Source: Eubacteriales bacterium (lineage in GTDB: Bacteria; Bacillota_A; Clostridia; Lachnospirales; Lachnospiraceae). From it: a stretch of 27,060 nucleotides of DNA. This document shows, piece by piece, positions 7,345 to 15,696 of this stretch (position 1 is the stretch's first letter; each line of letters opens with the position of its first letter). Both the position numbers and the translations under genes were made by a program. The notes beneath the pieces were generated by a model, which did not search any database, was not told the DNA's origin, and saw only the letters and a list, made by a program, of their open reading frames with translations. The DNA lies in assembly GCA_030533315.1 (NCBI GenBank), contig JAUNJL010000029.1:1-27060 (forward strand). The letters are read 5' to 3'.

Positions 7345-8323
7345 GAGCAAGTCACAGAGCGGTATTAGCAGGGCCGTGAAAGGTTACTTTAGCCAGCACT
7401 GGGGTATATTACTGGGATTGTTGGTTCTCTGCGTGATATTTTCAGTTTTTGGAAGCAACTTTTTGACCACCAATAACCTTCTGAATCTGCTGAGGACCTG
7501 TGCCACAAACTGTTACTTGGCGATCGGAGTTCAGATGGCCATCATTTTGGCTGGAATCGACCTTACGGGCGGTGCTCTGGCTGCGTTTACAGGTGTGATC
7601 ACGGTAGCTGCTTTTGAGTGGTGGGGAATGCCTGTATGGGCTGCCGTTGCCATGGGTATCCTGCTGGGCCTGATCGTTGGTGTCCTTAATGGAGCCATCG
7701 TGGCATATACGGGGATCCATCCTTTCGTAGTGACTCTGGCTATGCAGTCTATCTGCCGGGGAGCTGCTTACCTGATAGCCAATGGTTCTCCTGTAACCGC
7801 ATACGGAAGAGACAGCTTTGCAAAGATTGGTCAGGGATCTCTTGGTCCTGTGCCTCTGCCGGTGGTATACATGACCATATTTTTGATCATGGATTATTTC
7901 TTCCTGAACAAAACACAGACGGGGCGTCACATCTATGCCGTAGGAGGAAACGAAACGTCTGCTCGATTTTCTGGTATCAATGTAAACAAGATTAAAATCC
8001 TGGTTTGGGCCATCAGCGGTACTCTGGCCGGCTTCTGCGGCGTTGTACTTGCGGCCCGTATGTCTTCAGGGCAGCCATCCACGGGAGAAGGATACGAGAC
8101 GGACGCCATTGCGGCAGCCGTTCTGGGCGGTACCTCCTTCTTTGGTGGGACAGGTTCTGTGGGCGGTCTGTTGATCGGTGTTCTGATCATTGGATTGATC
8201 TCCAACGGTTTGAACCTGATGCATGTAAACTCTTATTGGCAGTACGTCCTGAAAGGAATCATCATTATTGCCGCAGTTTATATGGACATGATCAAACAGA
8301 AGAAACAGAACGCTGCAAAATAA
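7337..8323 (+). CDS. Sugar ABC transporter permease (RbsC type)
   Basis: Membrane channel of the CUT2 importer, 328 residues with about eight to ten hydrophobic segments. Family marks include NNLLNLLRTCATNCYLAIG near the N terminus, LAGIDLTGGALAA, GGNETSARFSGINV and LGGTSFFGGTGSVGG. The start at 7337 overlaps the ATPase gene by 8 bases and follows CGGAGG very closely; an in-frame ATG at 7316 would add seven residues inside the ATPase gene. A single permease gene means it probably works as a homodimer. Confidence 0.93.
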   Translation: MNKSKSQSGISRAVKGYFSQHWGILLGLLVLCVIFSVFGSNFLTTNNLLNLLRTCATNCYLAIGVQMAIILAGIDLTGGALAAFTGVITVAAFEWWGMPVWAAVAMGILLGLIVGVLNGAIVAYTGIHPFVVTLAMQSICRGAAYLIANGSPVTAYGRDSFAKIGQGSLGPVPLPVVYMTIFLIMDYFFLNKTQTGRHIYAVGGNETSARFSGINVNKIKILVWAISGTLAGFCGVVLAARMSSGQPSTGEGYETDAIAAAVLGGTSFFGGTGSVGGLLIGVLIIGLISNGLNLMHVNSYWQYVLKGIIIIAAVYMDMIKQKKQNAAK

Positions 8324-8355
8324 ATGAACATTGCGTATTGCAAAGGGGGACAATT

Positions 8356-9195
8356 ATGGACAGCAACAAAAAAAAGGAACTGAATTTATGGGCAGCTAGA
8401 ATTAGAAGGACTGCACTGCAGACGATTCAAACAGCAGGTTCGGGCCATATCGGAGGGTCATTCTCTCTGGGAGAAATTTTGTCTGTCTTATATTTCGACA
8501 TCATGGATATTGATCCCAAAAATCCGAAAAAGGAGGATAGGGACAGGTTGGTACTGTCTAAGGGGCACTGTTCGCCGGCATTGTATGCCACCTTGGCTTT
8601 GCGAGGCTTTTTCCCTGTAGAGCACCTGTCTACTTTCCGGAAGATTGACAGCGACCTTTCCGGACACGTGGAAATCCATGTTCCAGGAGTGGATATGTCG
8701 GCTGGCTCTTTAGGCCAGGGGCTTTCCGTGGCTTTGGGTATGGCCATGTACAGCAGGGCGGCCGGAACGGGAAACAGGGCCTTCTGTATCCTAGGAGATG
8801 GAGAGATCCAGGAAGGGCAGGTATGGGAAGCCGCTATGTGCGCAGGTTTTTACAAGGCAGATAATCTGATTGCGTTTGTAGACAACAATAAGCTCCAGTT
8901 GGATGGTTCTTTGGAGGAAATCATGTCTCCTTACCCCATCGGGGATAAGTTCCGGGCGTTTGGCTGGAATGTCCTGGAGGTGGATGGGCATGACGTGGAA
9001 CAAATAGAAAATGCGGTAAAGCTGGCTTCCAGCATGAAAGGCAAGCCTACCATGATCGTTGCTGATACCGTAAAGGGAAAGGGTGTTTCTCTGTTTGAAA
9101 ACGACGTGAATTTCCACGGTGGACAACCCAAGGCAGATCAGTGGGCTGGCTGCTTTGCGGAATTAGATGCTAGAATTGCAGAACTGGAGGAATAA
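8356..9195 (+). CDS. Transketolase, N-terminal (TPP-binding) subunit
   Basis: First half of a split transketolase, 279 residues. It holds the thiamine-diphosphate domain: GSGHIGGSFSLGEIL near the N terminus, SKGHCSPALYA, and the TPP motif GDGEIQEG (147-154) with DNN at 176-178. The ATG at 8356 follows AAAGGGGG; the frame is open upstream but runs through the permease gene and is not used. Three bases separate it from the C-terminal subunit gene, and the two must form the active complex. Split transketolases are common in Clostridia. Its place in a sugar operon suggests either a role in pentose entry to glycolysis or a specialised ketose-phosphate exchange such as the apulose-4-phosphate transketolase reported for D-apiose use. 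Sequence alone does not settle which. Confidence 0.93.
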   Translation: MDSNKKKELNLWAARIRRTALQTIQTAGSGHIGGSFSLGEILSVLYFDIMDIDPKNPKKEDRDRLVLSKGHCSPALYATLALRGFFPVEHLSTFRKIDSDLSGHVEIHVPGVDMSAGSLGQGLSVALGMAMYSRAAGTGNRAFCILGDGEIQEGQVWEAAMCAGFYKADNLIAFVDNNKLQLDGSLEEIMSPYPIGDKFRAFGWNVLEVDGHDVEQIENAVKLASSMKGKPTMIVADTVKGKGVSLFENDVNFHGGQPKADQWAGCFAELDARIAELEE

Positions 9196-9198
9196 AAG

Positions 9199-10140
9199 AT
9201 GGGAGAGAATATTTCAACAAGAGAAGCATACGGCAGGGCGCTGAAGGAATTTGGGGCCGATGAGAAAATTTATGTGTTTGATGCGGACTTAAAGAAATGT
9301 ACCATGACGCTGTATTTTGCCCAGGAGTATCCGGAAAGATTTTTTAACATCGGTATTGCGGAGGCAAACATGGTGGACATTGCCGCTGGCTTTGCCACCT
9401 GCGGGGCCACGGCGCTGGTACACACGTTTGCGATCTTTGCCTCCGGAAGGGTGTACGATCAGGTAAGGAATAATGTGGCTTATCCGGGCCTGAATGTTAA
9501 GGTGATCGGCAGCCATGCTGGCTTGACTGTGGGAGAGGATGGGGCTACCCACCAATGCATCGAGGATATCAGCCTGATGCGTACAATCCCCGGCATGACA
9601 GTGATCGTGCCCTGCGACTCAAACGAGGTACGTTTTGCGACCAAAGCTATGCTGGAGCACCAGGGGCCTTGCTATTTCCGTACAGGCCGTCCGGCGGTGG
9701 AGTGTGTCACGGATGCCTTTGAGGACTATAAGTTTGAGATAGGGAAAGGAATACAGCTTATAGACGGAAAGGATGCGACGATCATTGCCTGCGGCTTGAT
9801 GGTGCAGGAGGCCTTGAAGGCTCAGAAGCTTTTGGCTGCCGAGGGCATTTGTGCCCGGGTGATCGACATGCATACGATCAAGCCGATCGACAGAGAGCTG
9901 ATCGTCAAGGCGGCAAAGGAGACAGGTGCGATCGTTACCGCCGAGGAACACAACATTGTGGGCGGCTTGGGAGCTGCTGTTTCAGAGGTAGTGGTCCAGA
10001 CGGAGAACGTGCCTATGGAGTTTGTGGGAGTTGAGGACATTTTTGGTCATTCAGCCGCTCCGAAGCTCCTTTTGGAGAAATATGGCTTGACGGCGGAGAA
10101 TATCGCTGCCAAAGTGAAGAAGGCGATTTCCCGTAAATAG
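9199..10140 (+). CDS. Transketolase, C-terminal subunit
   Basis: Second half of the split transketolase, 313 residues, with the pyrimidine-binding and C-terminal domains. NIGIAEANMVDIAAGFA carries the catalytic Glu (E55) that activates the TPP aminopyrimidine. GLTVGEDGATHQCIEDISLMR and YFRTGRP are typical of transketolase/DXS-type C-terminal halves. The C-terminal domain includes TAEEHNIVGGLGAAVSEV. A GGAGG lies 8-12 bases before the ATG, inside the end of the previous gene, so translation is coupled. It is followed 20 bases later by the kinase gene. Confidence 0.93.
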   Translation: MGENISTREAYGRALKEFGADEKIYVFDADLKKCTMTLYFAQEYPERFFNIGIAEANMVDIAAGFATCGATALVHTFAIFASGRVYDQVRNNVAYPGLNVKVIGSHAGLTVGEDGATHQCIEDISLMRTIPGMTVIVPCDSNEVRFATKAMLEHQGPCYFRTGRPAVECVTDAFEDYKFEIGKGIQLIDGKDATIIACGLMVQEALKAQKLLAAEGICARVIDMHTIKPIDRELIVKAAKETGAIVTAEEHNIVGGLGAAVSEVVVQTENVPMEFVGVEDIFGHSAAPKLLLEKYGLTAENIAAKVKKAISRK

Positions 10141-10160
10141 AGGATAAGGCGGGGTGGAGG

Positions 10161-11831
10161 ATGATGTGTAAAAAATATGTGATCGGTGTGGATTTTGGAA
10201 GCGACTCCTCACGGGCAGTGGTGGTCGATGCAGCCACCGGAGAAACAGTGGGAAGTGGGGAGGCTTTCTATACTAGATGGAAAAAAGGGCTTTACCAACA
10301 TCCTGAGCTGGGAGTTTTTCGGCAGCATCCGTTGGATTATCTGGAAGCTATTGAGTCGTGTGTTACAAAGGCTCTTCAGTGCCTGGATCAGGAAGAGAAA
10401 AGCCATGTTGTGGGGATCGGGGTGGACACCACAGGCTCCACGCCGGTTCCCGTAGACAGAGAGGGAACTCCCCTTTCCTTGCTGAAGGAGTTTGAAGAAA
10501 ACGAAAATGCCATGTTCCATCTGTGGAAGGATCATTCTGCCTTTGCAGAGGCGGAGGAAATCAATGAGATTTTCAAGAATGGAAGTGAGATCGACTATAC
10601 AAAATACCAGGGCAATTACTGCGCAGAATGGTATTGGGCGAAGATCTTACATGCAGTCCGTGCAGACGAGCGCATTCGGGAGGCGGCCTACACATGGGAG
10701 GAGCACAGCGACTGGATGGTTGGAGTGCTTTGTGGAGAGACGCGGCCGGAACATATTTTTCATGGGGCCTGCGCAGCGGGACACAAGGCATATTGGCACA
10801 GTGAGTGGGGCGGACTGCCCGCCGCCCATGTTTTTGAAAAGCTGGATCCTTATCTTGTCTTAGTGAGGGAAAGATATGGGCGGGATCCACAGCCAGCGGT
10901 GACAATGGCAGGAAGGCTGTGCCCGGAATGGGCACAGCGCCTGGGGCTGAGCACGGAGGTGGCAGTCTCTGGGAGCTCCTTTGACGCCCATGCAGGAGCG
11001 GTTGGAGCAGGGATCAGGGAAAATACCATGATTTGTACGATGGGAACATCGGCCGTGGACATGATCGTAGAGAAGGCGGAAAGACTGAAGGGCAAAAATA
11101 TGAAACATTTTTGCGGCCAGGCGGAGGATTCGATCCTGCCGGATATGGTAGGGGTGGAGACCGGCCAGGCGGCCTTTGGAGATATTTTTGCCTGGTTTAA
11201 AAAGCTCCTCCTCTGGCCTCTGGACGCTTTCAAAGGAAAGCTGGATCCGGAGATTTATGAAGAGCAGTACCGCACCTTGGACGAACAGATCCTGATAGAT
11301 CTTCAGAAAGCAGCTGAGAAGCTGCCGGACGAGCCCTTCCCCATATCTCTGGATTGGTTCAATGGACGCCGCTATCCAGACACAGACGATTTTCAGAGAG
11401 CCTTTATAGGAGGCCTTCGTCTGGGAATGGAGCCGCCCTATTTGTACCGGGCATTGGTGTTTGGTGCAATCTGCGGGATGAAACGGATCGTGGATGGGTT
11501 TGAGGATCAAGAGATCCAGATTCACAACGTTATCGCCGTGGGAGGGATTTCCAGGAAATCTGAGTACGTGATGCAGATGATGGCGGATGTTCTAGGCAAG
11601 AAGGTGGCCATCGTGGACGCTCTGCAGACCTGCGCTTTGGGAGCTGCGATCTATGCAGCAGTGGGAAGCGGAGTGTACGCAACGGTGGACGAGGCGATCC
11701 GCCATATGGCGGCAAAGGAAATTTATGTATTTGAACCCTGCATGGAAAGAAATGCTTTTTACAGGAAGCATTACGAAGACTACCTAAGACTGGCAGAATT
11801 TGCCGATCAATGGAAACAGCACAGGGTTTAG
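10161..11831 (+). CDS. araB: FGGY pentulose kinase, ribulokinase (AraB)-like
   Basis: Predicted ATP-dependent ketopentose kinase, 556 residues. It shows the FGGY/actin-fold phosphate loop VDFGSDSSRAV (about 10-20), the AraB-like block GVDTTGSTPVPVD, WKDHSAF, GHKAYWHSEWGGLPA, the catalytic-Asp region SFDAHAGAVGAG (D275) and LDWFNGRRYPDTD. The C-terminal nucleotide-binding part is IAVGGISRKSEYVMQMMADVLG. These blocks match E. coli AraB closely from memory. AraB accepts L- and D-ribulose and both xyluloses. No araA or araD is nearby, so the substrate may be a free pentulose (ribulose) or a related branched ketose such as apulose. Start: ATG at 10161 or 10164, both behind GGGGTGGAGG. It is the last gene before a strong hairpin terminator. 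Confidence 0.88.
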   Translation: MMCKKYVIGVDFGSDSSRAVVVDAATGETVGSGEAFYTRWKKGLYQHPELGVFRQHPLDYLEAIESCVTKALQCLDQEEKSHVVGIGVDTTGSTPVPVDREGTPLSLLKEFEENENAMFHLWKDHSAFAEAEEINEIFKNGSEIDYTKYQGNYCAEWYWAKILHAVRADERIREAAYTWEEHSDWMVGVLCGETRPEHIFHGACAAGHKAYWHSEWGGLPAAHVFEKLDPYLVLVRERYGRDPQPAVTMAGRLCPEWAQRLGLSTEVAVSGSSFDAHAGAVGAGIRENTMICTMGTSAVDMIVEKAERLKGKNMKHFCGQAEDSILPDMVGVETGQAAFGDIFAWFKKLLLWPLDAFKGKLDPEIYEEQYRTLDEQILIDLQKAAEKLPDEPFPISLDWFNGRRYPDTDDFQRAFIGGLRLGMEPPYLYRALVFGAICGMKRIVDGFEDQEIQIHNVIAVGGISRKSEYVMQMMADVLGKKVAIVDALQTCALGAAIYAAVGSGVYATVDEAIRHMAAKEIYVFEPCMERNAFYRKHYEDYLRLAEFADQWKQHRV

Positions 11832-11921
11832 AGGAGCACCGCTGCAAACGGCAGCTGTTCTCTGTAAATCAGGAAGTTTCCGCAATTTCGTATCTCCTTA
11901 ATTTTATGAATGAATAAACAA

Positions 11922-11975
11922 GCACCGCAGAAAGTGGAGAAGCCAAATAGGTTCCACTTTCTGCGGTGCGATTTT
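11922..11975 (+). terminator. Strong hairpin terminator of the sugar module
   Basis: A perfect 17-bp inverted repeat (11922-11938 with 11953-11969) with a 14-base loop, then GATTTT. It lies 90 bases after the kinase stop. The hairpin is strong, while the T-tract is short and interrupted. Confidence 0.7.
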
Positions 11976-12099
11976 GTGTTTCTTTCTATGACCATAAGCG
12001 ACAGGCTGCCGGCTTCCGGTATGGGTTCTTAAAGACATTGGGATCGGAAGTTATACACAATCCACAAAAAATAGAAAAAATTTTCATTTATTAATCATA
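11976..12099. other. Intergenic stretch, no gene seen
   Basis: No coding frame with a ribosome binding site. It holds one TTATACACA (12051-12059), a DnaA-box-like nonamer, and AT-rich DNA leading to the next promoter. Confidence 0.5.
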
Positions 12100-12128
12100 T
12101 TGAAAATAAATTTCAAATCTAGTATTCT
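12100..12128 (+). promoter_or_regulatory. Promoter and palindrome before the Opp-type operon
   Basis: TTGAAA (12100-12105) and TATTCT (12123-12128) with a 17-base spacer. The -35 box is the left arm of a palindrome, TTGAAA-ATAAA-TTTCAA (12100-12116), which could be an operator. No regulator gene lies in this operon. Confidence 0.5.
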
Positions 12129-12173
12129 GTCACTATAACAAATCCACATCAAAGGTTGAAGGAGGAAACTTTC

Positions 12174-13733
12174 ATGAAAAAAAGAATTGCAGCATTGGTT
12201 ATTGCAGCAGCAATGGCAGCCTCTATGACAGCAGGGAGTCTGTCCGTGTATGCGGCTGATGCGGGAGCGTCCGGAACTTTGAAGCTTTCCGTTACCACAG
12301 GGGACGGATCCACTTCGGATGACAAGATCCCCACGCCATGGTACAACAGGATCATGGCCACGAACCTGATGTTCCGCGCTCTGTTCCTGGCAGACAGCGA
12401 TCTGACAAACCCGCAGCCGGATCTGGCAGACAGCTATGAGATCAGTGAGGATAAGCTGACTTATACGATCACGCTGAAGGACGGACTCAAATGGTCTGAC
12501 GGAGAAGACCTGACTGTTGAGGACGTGCAGTTCTCCATTGAGACGGCTTTGAAGGCGGCGACCATTAACTCCATCTATACCTCTGCGTTTAAGAATATTT
12601 CCGAGATCGGGACGGACGGAAATACCATCACCCTGACGCTGTCTACGCCCTATGCATCCATGCTGGACGTTCTGGCGCAGTTCGCAATCCTGCCAAAGCA
12701 CTGCCTGGAGGACGCAGATCCCCTGACGCTGGAATCTGATGCGTTCTGGACCGATCCGGTGTGTTCAGGCATGTACACGCTGAACGAGCTGAACGTGGGC
12801 AACTACTTCACATTGAAGCTTAACGAGAACTATGAGGGAGAGGCTCCCAAGATCGCCGATGTCACCTGCTATTTTGTATCTGACTATATCACGGCAGCAC
12901 AGGCAGGGAACGCAGATTATGTATTCGGAAATGCGGCAGACCTTGTGGAAGCCCTTGAGGGAATGGATAATTACACAGAGCATGAAGTGGACGTTTTGTT
13001 CTACAAGTATTTCATCTTCAACATGGAGGGGGTTGACGGAAACAAGAATGAGGCAATGCAGGATGTGGAGGTCAGAAAAGCTTTGATGGAAGCCATTGAC
13101 CGTGCGACGCTTGCAACCCTGTATCCGACGGCGAAGGTTCTCAACAGCGGCGTTCCTAATGACAACGAGGCATATAACGGGTTTGAGTATACCTTTGATG
13201 CAGAAAAGGCAAAGGCGGATCTGGAGGCCTCTGGCTACGATATGGGACGTACCTTGAAGATCTGCTATTACAACAATGATCAGACCTCCATCGACCTGAT
13301 CAACACCGTGGTTTATTATCTGGAGCAGGCGGGTCTGACCGTGGAGGCAACTCTTTCCAACGATGGTACGACGGATCTTTTCAAGACAAGAGATTATGAC
13401 ATCGGATTTAAGGGAAAGAGCGCTTTCTCCATTGACGAGTGGTATACGGAGTACATGAGCACGGACGGACTGTTTGCAAACATTTTCGGAGGAACGACAG
13501 AATTTGATGAGCTGGTGGCAGACCTCTTCTCAGCGACGGAAGCCGATGAGAGGAAGGACGTTCTGGGACAGCTTCAGGAAAAGGAACAGGAAGCAGTTTA
13601 TAAGGTTCCGCTGTTCACGGTAGGTAATTTCGTATTTACAAGTGACAATGTCGTGGTTCCGGAGGGTGTGGAATTTTGTAATCCGTTGTATATGTGCGAC
13701 CTTGATTTTGAAAACTGGGAAATTGCAGAGTAA
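12174..13733 (+). CDS. Opp/Dpp-type ABC transporter substrate-binding protein
   Basis: Extracytoplasmic solute receptor of family 5 (SBP_bac_5), 519 residues. Signal peptide MKKRIAALVIAAAMAAS... ends VYA-ADA, with a likely cut after residue 27 and no lipobox cysteine. The mature protein has LMFRALFLAD, QPDLADSYEISEDKLTYTITLKDGLKWSDGE, LTVEDVQFSIETALK and DVEVRKALMEAIDR, the usual order of family-5 blocks. The start is fixed by AAGGAGGAA; an in-frame TTG at 12156 precedes it but has no ribosome site. Family members bind peptides, nickel, oligosaccharides or sialic acid (SatA). The downstream aldolase and YhcH genes favour an acidic sugar or glycoside over a peptide. Confidence 0.9.
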   Translation: MKKRIAALVIAAAMAASMTAGSLSVYAADAGASGTLKLSVTTGDGSTSDDKIPTPWYNRIMATNLMFRALFLADSDLTNPQPDLADSYEISEDKLTYTITLKDGLKWSDGEDLTVEDVQFSIETALKAATINSIYTSAFKNISEIGTDGNTITLTLSTPYASMLDVLAQFAILPKHCLEDADPLTLESDAFWTDPVCSGMYTLNELNVGNYFTLKLNENYEGEAPKIADVTCYFVSDYITAAQAGNADYVFGNAADLVEALEGMDNYTEHEVDVLFYKYFIFNMEGVDGNKNEAMQDVEVRKALMEAIDRATLATLYPTAKVLNSGVPNDNEAYNGFEYTFDAEKAKADLEASGYDMGRTLKICYYNNDQTSIDLINTVVYYLEQAGLTVEATLSNDGTTDLFKTRDYDIGFKGKSAFSIDEWYTEYMSTDGLFANIFGGTTEFDELVADLFSATEADERKDVLGQLQEKEQEAVYKVPLFTVGNFVFTSDNVVVPEGVEFCNPLYMCDLDFENWEIAE

Positions 13734-13744
13734 GGAGAGGCATA

Positions 13745-13774
13745 CGGGGGACAGAAGTTGCATTCTGGCCCCCG
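13745..13774 (+). other. Strong intercistronic hairpin after binding-protein gene
   Basis: CGGGGG-A-CAGAA, loop GTTGCA, TTCTG-G-CCCCCG: 11 pairs with one A/G mismatch. No T-tract follows. It is likely a 3'-end stabiliser that raises binding-protein mRNA over permease mRNA, a common arrangement in ABC operons. Confidence 0.6.
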
Positions 13775-13815
13775 CGCCTTTCTGGCAGGTGAAAAAAGCT
13801 GGATGAGGTGATATT

Positions 13816-14778
13816 GTGTTTAAATATATTGTAAAAAAAATTCTTATGATGCTTCCCATGCTGTTGTTGATCAGCTTCATCGTATATTTTGGTCTGCAGC
13901 TGACTGGAATCGACCCCATCAACTTTATGGTCAGTCCGGAAATGCTGTCGGCAAACAAGGAAAATGTAGAAGCTCTGAGACAGTCCCTGGGATTGAACGA
14001 TCCGTTGATCGTACAGTATTTTCGATGGCTGGGAAATTGCCTGCATGGTGATCTTGGATATTCTCTGAAAGAGGGAAGCTCCATCGCCTCCATCATCGCA
14101 GTCAGACTTCCCTATACTTTTGAGCTGGCAGGCTATTCTCTTGTCTTTTCAGCGATCCTTGGTATCGGAATCGGGATCATTTCAGCAGTCCGTCAGAACG
14201 GCATCATCGATTACGTGGGGCGGGTTCTGGCCGTGCTTGGGCAGGCTGTCCCCCAGTTCCTGGTAGGAATCGTCCTGATCCAGATCTTCTCCATCAAGCT
14301 GGGATGGTTTCCGGCCAGCAACCGGGTGAGCCCGGATGCGACGAACGCATTTGCCGATGCGTTTTTCCATTTGTTCCTGCCGGTTCTGACGCTGACCATC
14401 GGCATGGTGGCCGTTCTGATGCGATATGCAAGGAATACGATGCTGGACGTGCTGAACAGTGACTACATCAAAACGGCCAGGTCAAAGGGGATCCCGGAGT
14501 GGCAGGTATATATGAAGCATGGGTTCCGCAATGCCATGAAGCCTGTTCTGGTGATTCTGGTGTTCCGTATCCCAATGCTGGTGGGCGGCTCTGTGGTGAT
14601 CGAGAGCGTTTTTTCCTATCCCGGGATCGGTCTTACCATGACGAACGCCATCGTGTCAGGAGATTATCCGGTGGTGCTTGTCACAACGTTGATCATTGCG
14701 GCTGCAATGCTGATCTGCTCGTTCATGGTGGATGTTTTCAATGCGCTTCTGGATCCCCGTGTACGGCTGGGTGAATAA
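13816..14778 (+). CDS. Opp/Dpp-type ABC permease, DppB-like
   Basis: First membrane subunit of the importer, 320 residues. It has an N-terminal transmembrane helix (MLPMLLLISFIVYFGLQL), the DppB lead segment with LRQSLGLNDPLIVQYFRWL, and a C-terminal BPD_transp_1 core. The EAA loop KTARSKGIPEWQVYMKHGFR, which docks on the ATPase, is followed by GGSVVIESVFSYPGIG. The GTG start at 13816 is supported by GAGGTGAT upstream and by the family-typical N terminus. Seventeen bases separate it from the second permease gene. Confidence 0.93.
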   Translation: MFKYIVKKILMMLPMLLLISFIVYFGLQLTGIDPINFMVSPEMLSANKENVEALRQSLGLNDPLIVQYFRWLGNCLHGDLGYSLKEGSSIASIIAVRLPYTFELAGYSLVFSAILGIGIGIISAVRQNGIIDYVGRVLAVLGQAVPQFLVGIVLIQIFSIKLGWFPASNRVSPDATNAFADAFFHLFLPVLTLTIGMVAVLMRYARNTMLDVLNSDYIKTARSKGIPEWQVYMKHGFRNAMKPVLVILVFRIPMLVGGSVVIESVFSYPGIGLTMTNAIVSGDYPVVLVTTLIIAAAMLICSFMVDVFNALLDPRVRLGE

Positions 14779-14795
14779 GGAAGGAGGGTAAGAGA

Positions 14796-15686
14796 ATGAG
14801 TCAGTCATCAGTGAATATCAAAGAGCAGAAAAAAAGTGCGTCTTCTTCTTTATTGAAAAGAAACATACGGAAATTTATGAATAATAAGCTGGCCTGTATT
14901 GGCCTGGTCGTTGTTTTGCTGATTACGGCAGCCTGCATAATCGGAGCGGCCGTCGGTGTGGATTATGCAACGCCGGCTCTTCCAGACATGAAAAAGCCGC
15001 CCAGCGGCGCCCATATATTTGGAACGGATACCATGGGACGGGATCTGTTTGCCAGAGTCCTGATCGGAGGATGCTATTCCATCGTGATCGGTGTGTTTTG
15101 CGCAGTCATGAGCTCGGTGATCGGAGCGGTCCTTGGAGCGGTTGCCGGATACTTCGGCGGAAAGGTGGATTCCATTCTGATCCGTATTTCCGAGATTTTT
15201 CAGGCGTTTCCCCAGCTTGTGCTGGTGATGATGATCGTTGCGATCGTAAACAGACGAGGCCTTTCCAATCTGCTGTTTATTTTCGTATTTACCGGGTGGA
15301 TGACGACCTTCCGTATGGTGCGGAACGAATTTATGAGCATCAAGGGAGAGACGTATGTCAAGGTGTGTGAGGCCTTTGGGATGAAAAGGAGCAACATTAT
15401 GTTCAAACAGATCCTTCCCAACGTTATGAGTCCCATCATTGTCTCCACAACGACAAACGTGGCGTTTTTTATCCTCCAGGAGGCCGCCCTTTCCTTCATC
15501 GGCCTTGGAGTGGCGGACAGCACTCCCACCTGGGGAAACATCCTGAATGCGGCAAAATCCGTATCCGTTGTTACGAACCAGTGGTGGATCTGGGTATTTC
15601 CGGGACTTGCCATCACACTGTTTGTTCTTGCGATCAATTTCCTAGGTGATGGTCTGCGGGACGTGTTGGATGCAAAACAGCAATAA
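14796..15686 (+). CDS. Opp/Dpp-type ABC permease, DppC-like
   Basis: Second membrane subunit, 296 residues. A soluble N-terminal tail (LLKRNIRKFMNNKLACIG) leads into the first helix, then HIFGTDTMGRDLFARVLIGG, the DppC signature. The EAA loop is CEAFGMKRSNIMFKQILPN, followed by LQEAALSFIGLGVADSTPTWG. Length and order are normal. Start ATG behind AAGGAGGG. It pairs with the upstream permease to form the channel. Confidence 0.93.
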   Translation: MSQSSVNIKEQKKSASSSLLKRNIRKFMNNKLACIGLVVVLLITAACIIGAAVGVDYATPALPDMKKPPSGAHIFGTDTMGRDLFARVLIGGCYSIVIGVFCAVMSSVIGAVLGAVAGYFGGKVDSILIRISEIFQAFPQLVLVMMIVAIVNRRGLSNLLFIFVFTGWMTTFRMVRNEFMSIKGETYVKVCEAFGMKRSNIMFKQILPNVMSPIIVSTTTNVAFFILQEAALSFIGLGVADSTPTWGNILNAAKSVSVVTNQWWIWVFPGLAITLFVLAINFLGDGLRDVLDAKQQ

Positions 15687-15696
15687 GGAGGAACCC

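Noticed and set aside
8005..8355. Upstream extension of the transketolase N-terminal frame
   Set aside because: It overlaps the permease gene in another frame, and the ATG at 8356 has a strong ribosome site and a family-typical start.
12051..12059. TTATACACA, a DnaA-box-like nonamer
   Set aside because: Single site without a box cluster, DnaN/DnaA genes or unwinding element; not evidence for an origin.
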